Assembly: GCF_014211975.1 (NCBI RefSeq)
Contig: NZ_CP060084.1
Coordinates: 744,001 to 808,000 of the forward strand
Source of the DNA: Teredinibacter haidensis
Lineage (GTDB): Bacteria > Pseudomonadota > Gammaproteobacteria > Pseudomonadales > Cellvibrionaceae
Reading direction: 5' to 3'
DNA: 64,000 bases
In this document: positions 46,412-56,467 of the stretch, one piece after another
Layout: the number at the start of each line of letters is the position of its first letter
Numbering within the stretch: the first letter of the stretch is position 1
Notes under the pieces: model-generated
Seen by the model: the letters and a program-made list of their open reading frames with translations, nothing else
Databases searched by the model: none
What the model was told of the DNA's origin: nothing
Position numbers and translations under genes: made by a program

Positions 46412-48499
46412 CTAAGCCAGAATCGCCAGCATCAAAATTGCCACAATATTGGTAATTTTAATCATTGGGTTAATCGCTGGGCCAGCGGTGTCCTTGTAGG
46501 GGTCGCCAACGGTATCGCCTGTTACTGAGGCTTTGTGGGCTTCTGAACCCTTGCCTCCGTGAGCGCCATCTTCAATGGACTTTTTGGTGTTATCCCAGGC
46601 TCCGCCGCCGGATGTCATGGAAATTGCGACAAATAGGCCAGTCACAATGGTTCCCAACAACATTGCACCTAGTGCGGAGAAGGCAGCAGCCTTACCTGCG
46701 ACGAAGGATATTACTACATAGATCACTACGGGGGCCAATACGGGCAACAGTGACGGAATGATCATCTCGCGAATAGCTGTTTTAGTCAGCATGTCCACGC
46801 AGGCGCCATACTCGGGCTTTGTTGTACCGTCGAGCACACCTGGTATATCACGGAATTGGCGACGCACTTCGTTCACCACTTGCCCGCCCGCGCGACCAAC
46901 AGCCTGCATGGCAATGGAGGCAAAGAGGTAAGGCAGGAGGCCGCCGATAAATAAGCCAACCACGACATAAGGATCGGATAAAATAAAGCTTACATCCAGG
47001 TCCGGGAAGTAGTGTTTGAGATCTGTGGTGTAGGCAGTAAACAGTACCAGTGCCGCCAAGCCTGCAGACCCAATCGCGTAACCTTTGGTGATGGCTTTGG
47101 TTGTGTTACCTACAGCATCCAGAGCGTCAGTGGTTTTACGTACATCGGCAGGAAGGTCAGCCATTTCGGCAATACCACCGGCATTATCGGTAACGGGACC
47201 AAAGGCATCAAGCGCTACAACAATTCCAGCCAGTGCCAGCATTGTGGTAGCAGCAATAGAAATACCATACAGGCCAGCAGCGAGGTAGGAAGCGATAATG
47301 CCTGCACAAATGGCTAATACTGGCAACGCTGTGGATTCCATGGATATGGCCAGGCCCTGAATAATATTGGTTGCATGGCCCGTGCGTGAGGCTTCTGCAA
47401 TCACTTTTACTGGACGATGATTGGTACCAGTGTAGTAATCAGTAATCCATACAATTAAACAGGTAACACATAGCCCTGTAATCGCACAAATGATCAGAGT
47501 CTTACCCGTTAGCCCTGTATCAGCTATGGCTGAGTTAAAGCCAAATTGCCAATAGGTGGTAGCAATAATCAGTGCGGCGGAAATAAAGACGCTGGCGAAA
47601 AAGCCTTTGTAGAGAGCGTTCATAATATTTTCGCTTTTACCCAAGCGGACGAAGCTAGTGGCGACCACAGATCCAATAATACAGACGGCCCCTATCAACA
47701 ATGGGTACATCATTAAATCAGCTCGTATCTCACCTGAAAAGAAAAGTGCTCCGAGTAGCATTGTGGCAACGATAGTCACAACGTAGGTTTCAAAGAGATC
47801 GGCCGCCATTCCTGCACAATCGCCAACATTATCGCCAACGTTGTCAGCAATAACGGCGGGATTTCGGGGGTCATCTTCTGGGATGCCGGCTTCAATTTTA
47901 CCTGAAAGGTCTGCACCCACATCAGCACCTTTAGTAAAGATGCCGCCGCCGAGACGAGCAAAAATTGAAATAAGGGAAGCACCGAAGCCCAGTGAGAGAA
48001 GTGCTTCTAAAATATGGCGGGACCCCTCGTTCGTTGCTATATCAAATTGCTGTTGGAGTATTATGTAATAGACGGTAATACCTAACAGCGCGAGCCCCAC
48101 AACCAGCATGCCGGTAACAGAACCGGATTGAAAGGCCATGGCCAGCGCGGGTTTAAGACCAGAGCTGCGCGCTGCCTCTGCTGTGCGGACATTGGCTCGA
48201 ACGGATATCAGCATTCCGATATAACCGGCCACGCCGGATAGAATGGCACCAATAAAGTAGCCGACCGCAGCCCATGCATTTAACAACAGTCCAAGCACGA
48301 TTCCGATCACTACGCCTACAACTGCGATGGTGCCGTACTGTCTGTTGAGGTAGGCCTGAGCGCCTTCTTGCACGGCACTAGCGATTTCCTGCATGCGCTC
48401 GTTACCGGCGGGTGAATTAAGGATGATACGGGTTGCAAAGACACCATAAAAAAGCGAGATGATCACTGCACCAAAAATCACGGCGTAGGTGATGGCCAT
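46412..48499 (-). CDS. hppA: H+-translocating membrane pyrophosphatase, K+-independent type
   Basis: 695 residues, about 16 transmembrane helices. Pumps protons across the inner membrane using pyrophosphate hydrolysis. Substrate-site motifs are intact: DNVGDNVGDCAGMAADLFE and the cytoplasmic DVGADLSGKIEAGIPEDDP. The sequence GNTTKAITKGYAIGS carries Lys where K+-dependent enzymes have Ala. A good ribosome site GGAGG precedes the start. Such pumps help cells that live with low ATP yield or recycle biosynthetic pyrophosphate. Confidence 0.96.
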   Translation of the reverse strand: MAITYAVIFGAVIISLFYGVFATRIILNSPAGNERMQEIASAVQEGAQAYLNRQYGTIAVVGVVIGIVLGLLLNAWAAVGYFIGAILSGVAGYIGMLISVRANVRTAEAARSSGLKPALAMAFQSGSVTGMLVVGLALLGITVYYIILQQQFDIATNEGSRHILEALLSLGFGASLISIFARLGGGIFTKGADVGADLSGKIEAGIPEDDPRNPAVIADNVGDNVGDCAGMAADLFETYVVTIVATMLLGALFFSGEIRADLMMYPLLIGAVCIIGSVVATSFVRLGKSENIMNALYKGFFASVFISAALIIATTYWQFGFNSAIADTGLTGKTLIICAITGLCVTCLIVWITDYYTGTNHRPVKVIAEASRTGHATNIIQGLAISMESTALPVLAICAGIIASYLAAGLYGISIAATTMLALAGIVVALDAFGPVTDNAGGIAEMADLPADVRKTTDALDAVGNTTKAITKGYAIGSAGLAALVLFTAYTTDLKHYFPDLDVSFILSDPYVVVGLFIGGLLPYLFASIAMQAVGRAGGQVVNEVRRQFRDIPGVLDGTTKPEYGACVDMLTKTAIREMIIPSLLPVLAPVVIYVVISFVAGKAAAFSALGAMLLGTIVTGLFVAISMTSGGGAWDNTKKSIEDGAHGGKGSEAHKASVTGDTVGDPYKDTAGPAINPMIKITNIVAILMLAILA

Positions 48500-49420
48500 A
48501 GGGGGAATCCTCCAAGTGTGGCGGTTTTAATCGCGTATTATAATTAGTTAAATTGTATATATTCCGCTTTAGGTCAAGTCGGGGTGACTTTCTCCAGTTC
48601 GATTCAACGCAAAAACAGCCCGACAAACCAGTAACGGCAATGTTATAGGGCGCGAATATTCTGGCTGGTTAAATGTTATTCAATTTATTGTGTACCAGAC
48701 CAAGTATAACAATAGTTTTTTGTTTGTTGGTGTTATTTACAAGCTTGTTATTTCTAAACAGAGGTATGAGTATGGTGGGGTGGTGTATAATTTTACTACT
48801 AATACGCATTTACCTTTCCTCAAACCTTCTGCTGTTCAGGTGTCTGTATTATTAATGAATTGTTACTGTTTTTGGCTGTTTTGTCGTAATAGTTCAATTT
48901 TCTTAAAGATTGAACTACGCGCTAATTTGATATTGAAGTAGTATGTGACTCCATTGCTGTGCCCGGTAGTATTTCCACAAAGTATTTAGTGTTTTTAATA
49001 CTGCGTTGCTATCGGATGAATGATGTACTGAGAAAAATAAGAATAATTAAAGGCACCATAGAATAATAAAAATGTATTCCGTTAATGGTTTTTCTCTGCA
49101 GTTTTTCTCGCGTTAACCTAATAACGGTATTGGGCCTTATTTGGAAACGAGCCGTTGCTTGTTTTCCAAGAAATTATTTAAATTTTTTTTGTACCATTCT
49201 TGTGCTGTCTATTTTTTGCACGCAGCGATAAACCGAAGTTCCCTCATTCTGGTCGATGGCCAGATTAAATGTTTCTGAGTTTCCTGTTTCGGCAGGTTTG
49301 CTCTTGCCCTGTGATGTTTTCTGGGCGGTTTTACGCGCCACAAGTGTTACCGCTTTCCCGCGGATGGGTGTGTCCTACAAATAACAAAAACTCCCATTTT
49401 TGGTTAGGAGAAATAACAGT
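48500..49420. other. Non-coding divergent promoter region
   Basis: About 920 bp between hppA and the GH5 cellulase, AT-rich with no convincing gene. It must carry both promoters. GGAG lies 10 bp before the cellulase ATG. Confidence 0.45.
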
Positions 49421-51610
49421 ATGAATTTCAAACAGAAAAAAAGCTTACGCTTAGCCAGCTTATTAAGCTTGGGTATTGCAGCGTCGGCTATGGGCCTGAA
49501 TGCTCATGCAGCTGACTGTACTTATGAAGTGACTAATTCGTGGGCTTCCGGCTTTACCGGTGCCATTCGAATTACCAATGATGGCTCCAGCGCAATTGAT
49601 GGCTGGGAAGTCAATTGGTCTTATGAAAACAATGCTATCTCTAACTCATGGAATGCTAACGTTAGCGGAAGCTATAGTGCTAGTGATCTAGGTTGGAATG
49701 GCACCATTCAGCCTGGAAACAGTGTTGAATTTGGTTTCCAGGGAACCACTAACGGTGGTAACGTTGAAACACCGATTGTTACTGGGGATGTGTGTTCTGG
49801 TGCTACCAGTAGTTCTTCTAGTAGTTCCAGTTCTTCTAGTAGTAGTTCAAGTTCCTCCTCTAGCTCTAGCTCTAGCAGTTCCAGTAGCTCAAGCTCCTCA
49901 TCTAGTTCTAGTAGTTCAAGCTCTTCAAGCGTTGGCGAGTGTGAAGAAGTTTGCCAATGGTACGGTGAAGGTGCTTACCCACTGTGCGAAAACTCCTCTG
50001 GTTGGGGTTGGGAAAATAACCAGAGCTGTATTGGTCGCACAACCTGCGAAAGCCAAAATGGCGGTTCCGGTGGCGTCGTGAGCTCCTGTGGCAGCTCAAG
50101 CTCCTCCAGCAGTTCAAGTTCATCGTCTAGTTCAAGTTCTAGCAGTTCAAGTTCTAGCAGTTCAAGCTCTAGCTCTTCATCAAGTTCTAGCAGTTCAAGC
50201 TCAAGCTCCTCTAGTAGTGTTGGTGGGACTTTCCGAGTGAACGATGCTGGTCATATCACCAAGAATGGAGACGAGCTCCCCATTCAGTGTGGTAGCTGGT
50301 TTGGTCTTGAAGGTCAACACGAGCCCAAGGATGCCGACAATAATGCCGATGGTGCTCCAATGGAGTTGTACATTGGTAATATGTGGTGGTCCAACAGTGG
50401 TCAAGGTACTGGTCGAACCATCCAGCAGACTATGGATGAAATTAAAGCGCTGGGTATCAACGTTGTTCGTTTCCCCATCGCGCCACAAACTCTGGATCCA
50501 AACGATGCACAAGGCATTGGTTCTGTTCAGAACGGTGGTGTATTGAAGAACCACGATGATTCAATTCAGGATAATGCCCGTCAGGCGATGGAAGACTTCA
50601 TCAAACTGGCCGACCAGAACGATATCGAAGTTATTATCGATATTCACTCTTGCTCCAACTATATTGGTTGGCGTGCCGGTCGCCTGGATGCCAAGCCTCC
50701 TTATGCCGATGCGGAGCGTGAAAACTACGACTTCACTCGCGAAGGTTATTCCTGTTCTGCATCTGGAAACCCTGATAGCGTAACGACTGTTCATGCCTAC
50801 GATGAAAGTAAGTGGTTAGATAATCTGCGTGAAATCGCTGGTTTGTCTGCAGACCTGGGTGTTGACAATATTCTCGCAATCGATATTTTCAACGAGCCTT
50901 GGGATTACACCTGGGCAGAGTGGAAATCTTTGTCTGAAAAAGCTTTTGTTGCTATCAGCGAAGTTAATGACGATGTACTGATAATGGTTGAAGGTATTGC
51001 TGGTGGTACTGCAGATGGAACTGAAGTTCCTCACGGTAGTACAGATACTAACCCGAACTGGGGTGAAAACTTCTATCCAGCAGCTGACGAGCCTTTAGAT
51101 ATTCCAAAAGAGCGTTTGATCATCTCTCCACATACTTATGGTCCTTCCGTATTCGTACAGAAGCAGTTTGTTGACCCCTCGCAGCCAGATTGTGTTGGCT
51201 TGGAAGGTAACGAAGCTGGTGATGCCGATTGTAATATTCTGATTGACTCCTCGGTACTTGAGCCCGGCTGGGACGAGCACTTTGGCTTCCTACGTGATCA
51301 GGGTTACGCCATGATTATTGGTGAGTTCGGAGGCATGATGGATTGGCCTGAAGGTGCCGCTGCACACGATCTGGAACGCTGGGATCACATTGTTCCTGGT
51401 GTAGATGAAGATTGGCAGAATGCTTTTGTTGACTACATGAAGAAGAAAGACATTCAAGGTTGTTACTGGTCTATCAACCCTGAGTCTGCCGATACTGGTG
51501 GTATCTACAGCCACGCCTACGACGCACAAAGCAACGAAAGTGGCTGGGGCGAGTGGCTTGAGTTTGATACACGCAAAGTTAACTTACTGAAGCGTCTCTG
51601 GGGCAATTAA
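49421..51610 (+). CDS. GH5 cellulase with N-terminal CBM2 and CBM10
   Basis: 729 residues, secreted. Start is the ATG at 49421 with GGAG 10 bp upstream. The signal peptide ends LNAHA. Order of domains: CBM2 (about 31-125, closing Cys-bounded), polyserine (about 129-176), CBM10 (about 178-224, with SGWGWENNQSCIGRTTC), polyserine (about 226-268), then the GH5 catalytic domain. Catalytic acid/base Glu is in IFNEPWD (about 492) and nucleophile in IIGEFGG (about 635). The domain order is reversed relative to the GH9 enzyme, in which binding modules are C-terminal. A cellulase/endoglucanase role is likely; subfamily is not determined. Confidence 0.93.
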   Translation: MNFKQKKSLRLASLLSLGIAASAMGLNAHAADCTYEVTNSWASGFTGAIRITNDGSSAIDGWEVNWSYENNAISNSWNANVSGSYSASDLGWNGTIQPGNSVEFGFQGTTNGGNVETPIVTGDVCSGATSSSSSSSSSSSSSSSSSSSSSSSSSSSSSSSSSSSSSSSSSVGECEEVCQWYGEGAYPLCENSSGWGWENNQSCIGRTTCESQNGGSGGVVSSCGSSSSSSSSSSSSSSSSSSSSSSSSSSSSSSSSSSSSSSSSSSVGGTFRVNDAGHITKNGDELPIQCGSWFGLEGQHEPKDADNNADGAPMELYIGNMWWSNSGQGTGRTIQQTMDEIKALGINVVRFPIAPQTLDPNDAQGIGSVQNGGVLKNHDDSIQDNARQAMEDFIKLADQNDIEVIIDIHSCSNYIGWRAGRLDAKPPYADAERENYDFTREGYSCSASGNPDSVTTVHAYDESKWLDNLREIAGLSADLGVDNILAIDIFNEPWDYTWAEWKSLSEKAFVAISEVNDDVLIMVEGIAGGTADGTEVPHGSTDTNPNWGENFYPAADEPLDIPKERLIISPHTYGPSVFVQKQFVDPSQPDCVGLEGNEAGDADCNILIDSSVLEPGWDEHFGFLRDQGYAMIIGEFGGMMDWPEGAAAHDLERWDHIVPGVDEDWQNAFVDYMKKKDIQGCYWSINPESADTGGIYSHAYDAQSNESGWGEWLEFDTRKVNLLKRLWGN
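49806..49931 (+). repeat. First polyserine linker of the GH5 cellulase
   Basis: A run of serine codons (mixed AGT, TCT, AGC, TCA) of about 45 residues, interrupted by few other residues. Less regular at DNA level than the GH9 linkers. Confidence 0.8.
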
Positions 51611-51630
51611 TTTCCAACAGCCCTAATCTG

Positions 51631-51668
51631 AAAACCCGAGACTGAAGTTGTCAGTCTCGGGTTTTTTT
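51631..51668. terminator. Bidirectional Rho-independent terminator
   Basis: A perfect 15-bp stem (51631-51645 with 51651-51665) and five-base loop, with A and T runs at its ends. It lies between the convergent cellulase gene and the phosphorylase-kinase-like gene. Confidence 0.95.
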
Positions 51669-51693
51669 ATGCCTTAATCTTCACAAGTAAACG

Positions 51694-54600
51694 TTATAGA
51701 TGTTGCGCTCGAGATTTAAAAACCTTGTGGAAATAGTGAGCTAACTTTTGCGGGGATTCCTCCAGCAGAATATCGATTTTGCGAGTTGTTGGATTTGCAT
51801 GATGTTCCTGCTCACAAAAATCGATTGCGGCCATCTCTAAAATGGTTTCCAGATTAATAGGGCCATTGAATTGTGCCGTTGGGTATTGCTCATGGAAGGT
51901 GGTAAGGGCAACCAATCCTTCGACGAGCGCGCTTTTAAAATAGGGGGGATGGAGCTGAGCCAGAGCATTGTCAATCAGCTGAGCAAAAATTTCTTCCCCA
52001 GGCGTCATGGAGCTTTGTATAAGGCTGCTCTGAATGACACAGTTTGGGTTGTATGTGTCGCCAAAAATAAGTTGTGGTGCAAGGCTTAGGCATTTCCATA
52101 TATTTTCCAGAAAATCGCGGTTTAAACTCATAATCATGCCGCGTTCAAAGCGCCATTCAAACCAATCCATATCCATTGCGCCCATCTCTTCATCACCAGA
52201 TGCAATAGCTAGGTTTTTCTTCAAATCCGCAGAGAATTTCAAATGCATGGATTGGAATATGTCATTTAACTTTTCCAGTAGCTCGTGAGGACTATAGGTT
52301 CCGACCGTGAGTACCGTTTGGATATGGTTGTGTTCCGCACGCTGCTTATCGCAAAGGCGCAAGAGATTGTGAAGATGTATGGACCGAAGACCATCGAAAA
52401 ACTGGGGTTTTGTGCGTTGGAATACACCAATAAGTTCGAGGATTTCCTGCAACAAGCTGTGTTCAACCGGATGGTTGCTCGCATCGCAGAGTACTTCTAC
52501 TATTTCATGGTTATTAAGAGCGGGGTGGAGACCGAATTCGCAATTCTTATTTTCACCCACAATAACTGAAAAATGTCGGGCGGATAAAACTGATAAATAA
52601 TCTGCCAAGTCGGATTTTCGACGGTGCGATAAAGCGAAGGTGGCTCGTGTCACCAGCCAGTGGTGCTGCTCCATGGCTTGTTGATATATATGATGAAGTA
52701 AATCGAGAAGGGTTAGCTTTGTATTGCTGTCGCTGGCGGGAGAAGCAAATTCCTTTTCGTCGAAAAAGTTCAGCAGTTGTGCAACCTGTTCGCTTTCATC
52801 ACCTTTCAGTTTGTGGAGAAGTGCGGTGGCGGCATTGTTCCAGTCTATATGTTCTGGGCCTGGGCGCGCGGTACTGGCCAGCGGAGTAATACACAAGTTG
52901 GGGATTTGTAGGTGGTTTTCTCGTGAGGCAAGGTAGGCGAGGTTTGCTGAAGCGTAGCCGATATTTTCGTCTGCCATTCGCAGCTGGTAATTTTTGATGC
53001 AGTCAAATAGCAGGTGAGAATCGGGCGCACGACACAATTGTTCGCTCACCATAAAGGTGAACACCGCCACTTCTGAATTCAGCCAATGCTCAAGGATATG
53101 GGATATTTCCTTTTTCATCATTTTTGCGACTAGGCCGGCGTCACGCAGGCTGTAATCGTCGCTCTGGTCGCCTTGAATCCAAGATAAACACAAGCATTGC
53201 TGGTCATTAAGGTTGTAGGTTTGTGATGTTGCGAGGCTGAGTAGGCGACGCTTCGGTCGGCCACTGAGGTTTAGCTTCTGGTTTGCACCTACTTGCCCAT
53301 ATGCTTCTACCAAATGTGGCGCTGAAATGGCGCGTATTGGCGATATATCATCAATGCTTTCTGCAATAACACCATTGCTAGCCAACTGATGTTTAACGTG
53401 TTCATTTTCTGCGAGCACAACAAGTGCAACCTGGGCGCGTGCAAATTGTGTTGTTTTACCACGCAGGCCCAAGGGGTCCAGATCGCCCGGGTACAGATAG
53501 CCTTCGTCCAGCAGTGTTGCGGTATAGTAAAGGCTTTGGGCCCATACCAGAGGTAAATTGTCGTTTGGCAATCGCGCCTGGCTTTTAGGGTTTTCTTTCT
53601 CCAGCTCAATATTTTCAGCTGCAACATAGTAAAGCTCCGGGATCAAATGAATCCCATCTTTTTCTACCATTAAGGCCTCAATTTTCTCCCGGTAGTGCCT
53701 TGCCGTTTTGTGGTTTCCGGAAAATAGGGCGTTGATGTAGAGATAACAAAAGAATAGGGGCCATTCGGACTCAACATGTTCAAAACTGGCGAGTTCCGAG
53801 TGCTCGTAGTAAAGGCGTGATGGATCTTCTATGGTGGTTTGGTGGCCATCCCATAAAAAGCGTTTGAGTCCGTAATTACCGCCTAACTTTTTTAATATCT
53901 CATCTCTGGTTCGGGTGGCCAGAGTGTTATCGCCCACGGCGAATGCGGGGAATCCAATAACGCTAAGCAGGGCACTATCTACCTCTTTAGAAAGGGATTC
54001 GCGTGGTAGTAATGCCGCTAGGTTTGTTCTGGCCATGGAGAGGGCATCGGCGACGGTATGGACAACGGATCGTTTTGACGCTTGCGTACCGAAGAGATTG
54101 AGTCCATCCAGGGCCTGAAGCGCCGCCTTTGCCATCCCCAGAGAGCTGGCATTGATCTCGGTATTGCCGTTATTGATTTTATTGCCCCTTTCCCAAATGC
54201 CGTAATCGGGTGTGCGAAATGCGCTGGCAATGTAATAAATGAGGTTTTGTACAAAGTCGACCTCATCATAGGTGTGGATCATCCGTAAACCGGAAGCCGT
54301 CATTTGAGCAAGCATTAGTAGGTAGATGGCGGTGGCATCTATCTGCAGGTGGCCCCAAGCATCGTCAGCGACGACCGTTAGGCCGGAATGGGTATCGTAT
54401 TTTGCGTGCAGGGAGTCGAGGGGGTTGAGTGAATGTTTAAAGGCCTCGACTTTATTGGACTGGCGCATCATCGACTGCAGTAGGCCGCGCATCAGCTTAA
54501 TCGTGGCCTGTTCTAACTCGTCGCTCTTATGCTGCTCGCCGCTTCGCTTATACGCAAGGGCTAGAGCCCAAGGAGCGATAATGGAGTAGACGTTGTCTCG

Positions 54601-54747
54601 AACCCAGGCATCGGTATAGTCCCCATGAGCATTTACTGCCGTGCTCGCGGGTAGTAAGCCCGTAACGGGGCTTTGGCGCGAAAGAATCACGGTTTGAATT
54701 TCGTGGTACAGTTTTTCCAGGTGATGCTTGGAAAGGTTTGGACTCAT
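51694..54747 (-). CDS. Phosphorylase kinase alpha/beta-subunit-like protein (GH15-type N-terminal domain)
   Basis: 1017 residues, no signal peptide. The N-terminal two-thirds follows the glucoamylase (GH15)-like fold of eukaryotic phosphorylase kinase regulatory subunits: LLPAS, HGDYTDAWVRDNVYSI, VVADDAWGHLQIDATAIYL, DYGIWERGNKIN, EINASSLGMAKAALQALDG and EYEHSEL-like EPS... (here in RLYYEHSELASFEHVESEWP) and GYLYPGDLDPLGL. The C-terminal third has no catalytic signature I can see. Bacterial homologues of these subunits exist, but their role is not established. A carbohydrate-sensing or regulatory protein fits better than an enzyme. It stands alone, 84 bp upstream of no partner kinase; a glycogen phosphorylase gene is not in the window. 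Confidence 0.85.
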   Translation of the reverse strand: MSPNLSKHHLEKLYHEIQTVILSRQSPVTGLLPASTAVNAHGDYTDAWVRDNVYSIIAPWALALAYKRSGEQHKSDELEQATIKLMRGLLQSMMRQSNKVEAFKHSLNPLDSLHAKYDTHSGLTVVADDAWGHLQIDATAIYLLMLAQMTASGLRMIHTYDEVDFVQNLIYYIASAFRTPDYGIWERGNKINNGNTEINASSLGMAKAALQALDGLNLFGTQASKRSVVHTVADALSMARTNLAALLPRESLSKEVDSALLSVIGFPAFAVGDNTLATRTRDEILKKLGGNYGLKRFLWDGHQTTIEDPSRLYYEHSELASFEHVESEWPLFFCYLYINALFSGNHKTARHYREKIEALMVEKDGIHLIPELYYVAAENIELEKENPKSQARLPNDNLPLVWAQSLYYTATLLDEGYLYPGDLDPLGLRGKTTQFARAQVALVVLAENEHVKHQLASNGVIAESIDDISPIRAISAPHLVEAYGQVGANQKLNLSGRPKRRLLSLATSQTYNLNDQQCLCLSWIQGDQSDDYSLRDAGLVAKMMKKEISHILEHWLNSEVAVFTFMVSEQLCRAPDSHLLFDCIKNYQLRMADENIGYASANLAYLASRENHLQIPNLCITPLASTARPGPEHIDWNNAATALLHKLKGDESEQVAQLLNFFDEKEFASPASDSNTKLTLLDLLHHIYQQAMEQHHWLVTRATFALSHRRKSDLADYLSVLSARHFSVIVGENKNCEFGLHPALNNHEIVEVLCDASNHPVEHSLLQEILELIGVFQRTKPQFFDGLRSIHLHNLLRLCDKQRAEHNHIQTVLTVGTYSPHELLEKLNDIFQSMHLKFSADLKKNLAIASGDEEMGAMDMDWFEWRFERGMIMSLNRDFLENIWKCLSLAPQLIFGDTYNPNCVIQSSLIQSSMTPGEEIFAQLIDNALAQLHPPYFKSALVEGLVALTTFHEQYPTAQFNGPINLETILEMAAIDFCEQEHHANPTTRKIDILLEESPQKLAHYFHKVFKSRAQHL

Positions 54748-54831
54748 ATTTCTTCCAGTCGTTTAGTCGCATACATGCGTATTGAGCAGTTATGTTGTTC
54801 CAAGCATATTCTATGCCTGTATCAGAATTTT

Positions 54832-55287
54832 TTATTGGGGAAGCTTGCCGACAGGCAGCTCGCCTTCCTCCACTAGCCTAATACTGGGTAAGGCTCCTTT
54901 TAGATCGATTTTTGTTTTAAAGGCGTAGTGAATTTTCTGGTTAGGTTTTTTCAGCAGGTTGTAGAGAATTTTAGGTGCAGAGAGTAGGTTAGCGCTTAAC
55001 TGAAGCGCTATATCCTGACTACCGTAGGCTGGAATGGTGTCGATATTGTTACTCACGCCTCTCAGTAACCCCGTATCATTGATGGCAAATTCATAACTCA
55101 TACCTTGAATTGGCAGGGGAATACCGTTGGGGTTGGCGATACGTACCTGTAATTCAAACAGTGCCTCCAGCCCACTGGTTTTGACTGGACTGAAGCCGAT
55201 AATTGAAACCTGAGGTTGTTCAAGCTGCATAGATGCGCATCCGCTAAGTACGCACAGAAAAAATACAGCAACTAAAAGTCTTTTCAT
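54832..55287 (-). CDS. LEA14-like (WHy-domain) lipoprotein
   Basis: 151 residues. A signal with lipobox LSGC (Cys about residue 17) anchors it to a membrane. The rest is a single beta-sandwich: LFELQVRIANPNGIPLPIQGMSYEF and DIALQLSANLL match the water-stress/hypersensitive-response (WHy) pattern of LEA type 2 proteins. Bacterial members are usually small envelope lipoproteins with unknown role. It is 84 bp upstream of, and on the same strand as, the phosphorylase-kinase-like gene, so both could share a transcript. Confidence 0.8.
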   Translation of the reverse strand: MKRLLVAVFFLCVLSGCASMQLEQPQVSIIGFSPVKTSGLEALFELQVRIANPNGIPLPIQGMSYEFAINDTGLLRGVSNNIDTIPAYGSQDIALQLSANLLSAPKILYNLLKKPNQKIHYAFKTKIDLKGALPSIRLVEEGELPVGKLPQ

Positions 55288-55432
55288 CTATTGTCTCCCT
55301 ATGGTGTGTTTCGAGATCCCGCGTGCATTATAAGTGACCATCGCCAGATAATAGCTAGAATGCTTTAGCTTTGTGGCGGTTTCCTAAATATGGTACTTTT
55401 GGCGCACTATTGATGTGCCTCGGCCCCTTGTT

Positions 55433-55717
55433 ATGAAATGGATACTCTCATTACTCTTCGTACTTCTGGGAATACTACAGTATCGCCTGTGGGTAGGAGA
55501 GGGCAGTATCGCTCAAGTTGTACGTCTGCAGCAGGAAATTACGATGCAAAGTGCCGAAAACGAGCGTCTGCGGGAGCGCAACCGCCTTCTTGCGGCAGAG
55601 GTGGAAGCGCTTAAAAACGGCTATGATGCGATAGAAAACCGGGCTCGTAGCGAGATGGGTATGATCAAAGACGGCGAGACATTCTTTATGATCGTCGGCG
55701 AAGAATCTAAAAAATAG
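55433..55717 (+). CDS. ftsB: Cell division protein FtsB
   Basis: 94 residues from the ATG at 55433; the GTG at 55415 adds six residues without a ribosome site. One transmembrane helix (ILSLLFVLLGILQYRLWVG) is followed by a coiled coil (VRLQQEITMQSAENERLRERNRLLAAEVEALK) given here in part as LQQEITMQSAENERLRE. It ends in the conserved EMGMIKDGETFFMIV. Part of the FtsQLB complex at the division site. It heads the ftsB-ispD-ispF-truD cluster. Confidence 0.93.
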   Translation: MKWILSLLFVLLGILQYRLWVGEGSIAQVVRLQQEITMQSAENERLRERNRLLAAEVEALKNGYDAIENRARSEMGMIKDGETFFMIVGEESKK

Positions 55718-55753
55718 CTTGCCAACAGGTTGGTGAGTAGGTGATAGGCTTTC

Positions 55754-56467
55754 GTGAATAATAACAATAAAATATGGGCCGTGGTGCCAGCCGCAGGGGT
55801 TGGCAGCCGCATGGGTGGGGAAACGCCCAAGCAATACCTTCCTTTAGCCAACAAAACAGTTCTGGAAACATCACTGGAGAAGCTGCTGGAAATTGACCAG
55901 CTTGAAGGTATTGTTGTTGCCCTCAATGCGGGAGACATCTACTGGCAAAAAATGGCTTTAGTGAATCACCCCAAAATTTTTATTTGTCTCGGTGGAAGCG
56001 AGCGTAGTGATTCGGTGTTGAACGCGCTGAAGTTTGTTCGGGAAACTACGCTTGATATTGAGCATACCTGGGTGATGGTGCACGATGCCGCCCGTCCCTG
56101 CGTCACGTTAGGGAAGATCCAGGCACTGATTGACCTGTCGTTTACAGAAAACAGCGGAGCGATTCTGGCTGCACCGGTTGCCGATACCTTAAAAAAGGTC
56201 AATCACAATAATATTGTGGTTGGTACGGAGGATCGATCTAAGTTGTGGCTTGCCCACACTCCACAGTTGTTCAAACTGCAAAAACTGAGCGCGGCTCTCG
56301 AATATTGTCGTGAAAAAGCCCTTTCTGTTACGGATGAAGCCTCTGCTATAGAGCGTGTAGGTGGCAAGGTACTGATCCTGGCGGATCGAAGGGACAACAT
56401 TAAAGTTACCATGCCGGAAGACCTGGCGTGGGCAGAATTTATTTTAGCGAATCAGGAATCCACTTAA
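55754..56467 (+). CDS. ispD: 2-C-methyl-D-erythritol 4-phosphate cytidylyltransferase
   Basis: 237 residues. Third step of non-mevalonate isoprenoid synthesis, MEP plus CTP. The start is a GTG (55754). The CTP-binding motif AVVPAAGVGSRMGGETPKQY and VHDAARPCV, plus TDEASAIERVGGKV, are present. Its TAA overlaps the ispF ATG by one base, so the two are translationally coupled. Confidence 0.96.
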   Translation: MNNNNKIWAVVPAAGVGSRMGGETPKQYLPLANKTVLETSLEKLLEIDQLEGIVVALNAGDIYWQKMALVNHPKIFICLGGSERSDSVLNALKFVRETTLDIEHTWVMVHDAARPCVTLGKIQALIDLSFTENSGAILAAPVADTLKKVNHNNIVVGTEDRSKLWLAHTPQLFKLQKLSAALEYCREKALSVTDEASAIERVGGKVLILADRRDNIKVTMPEDLAWAEFILANQEST

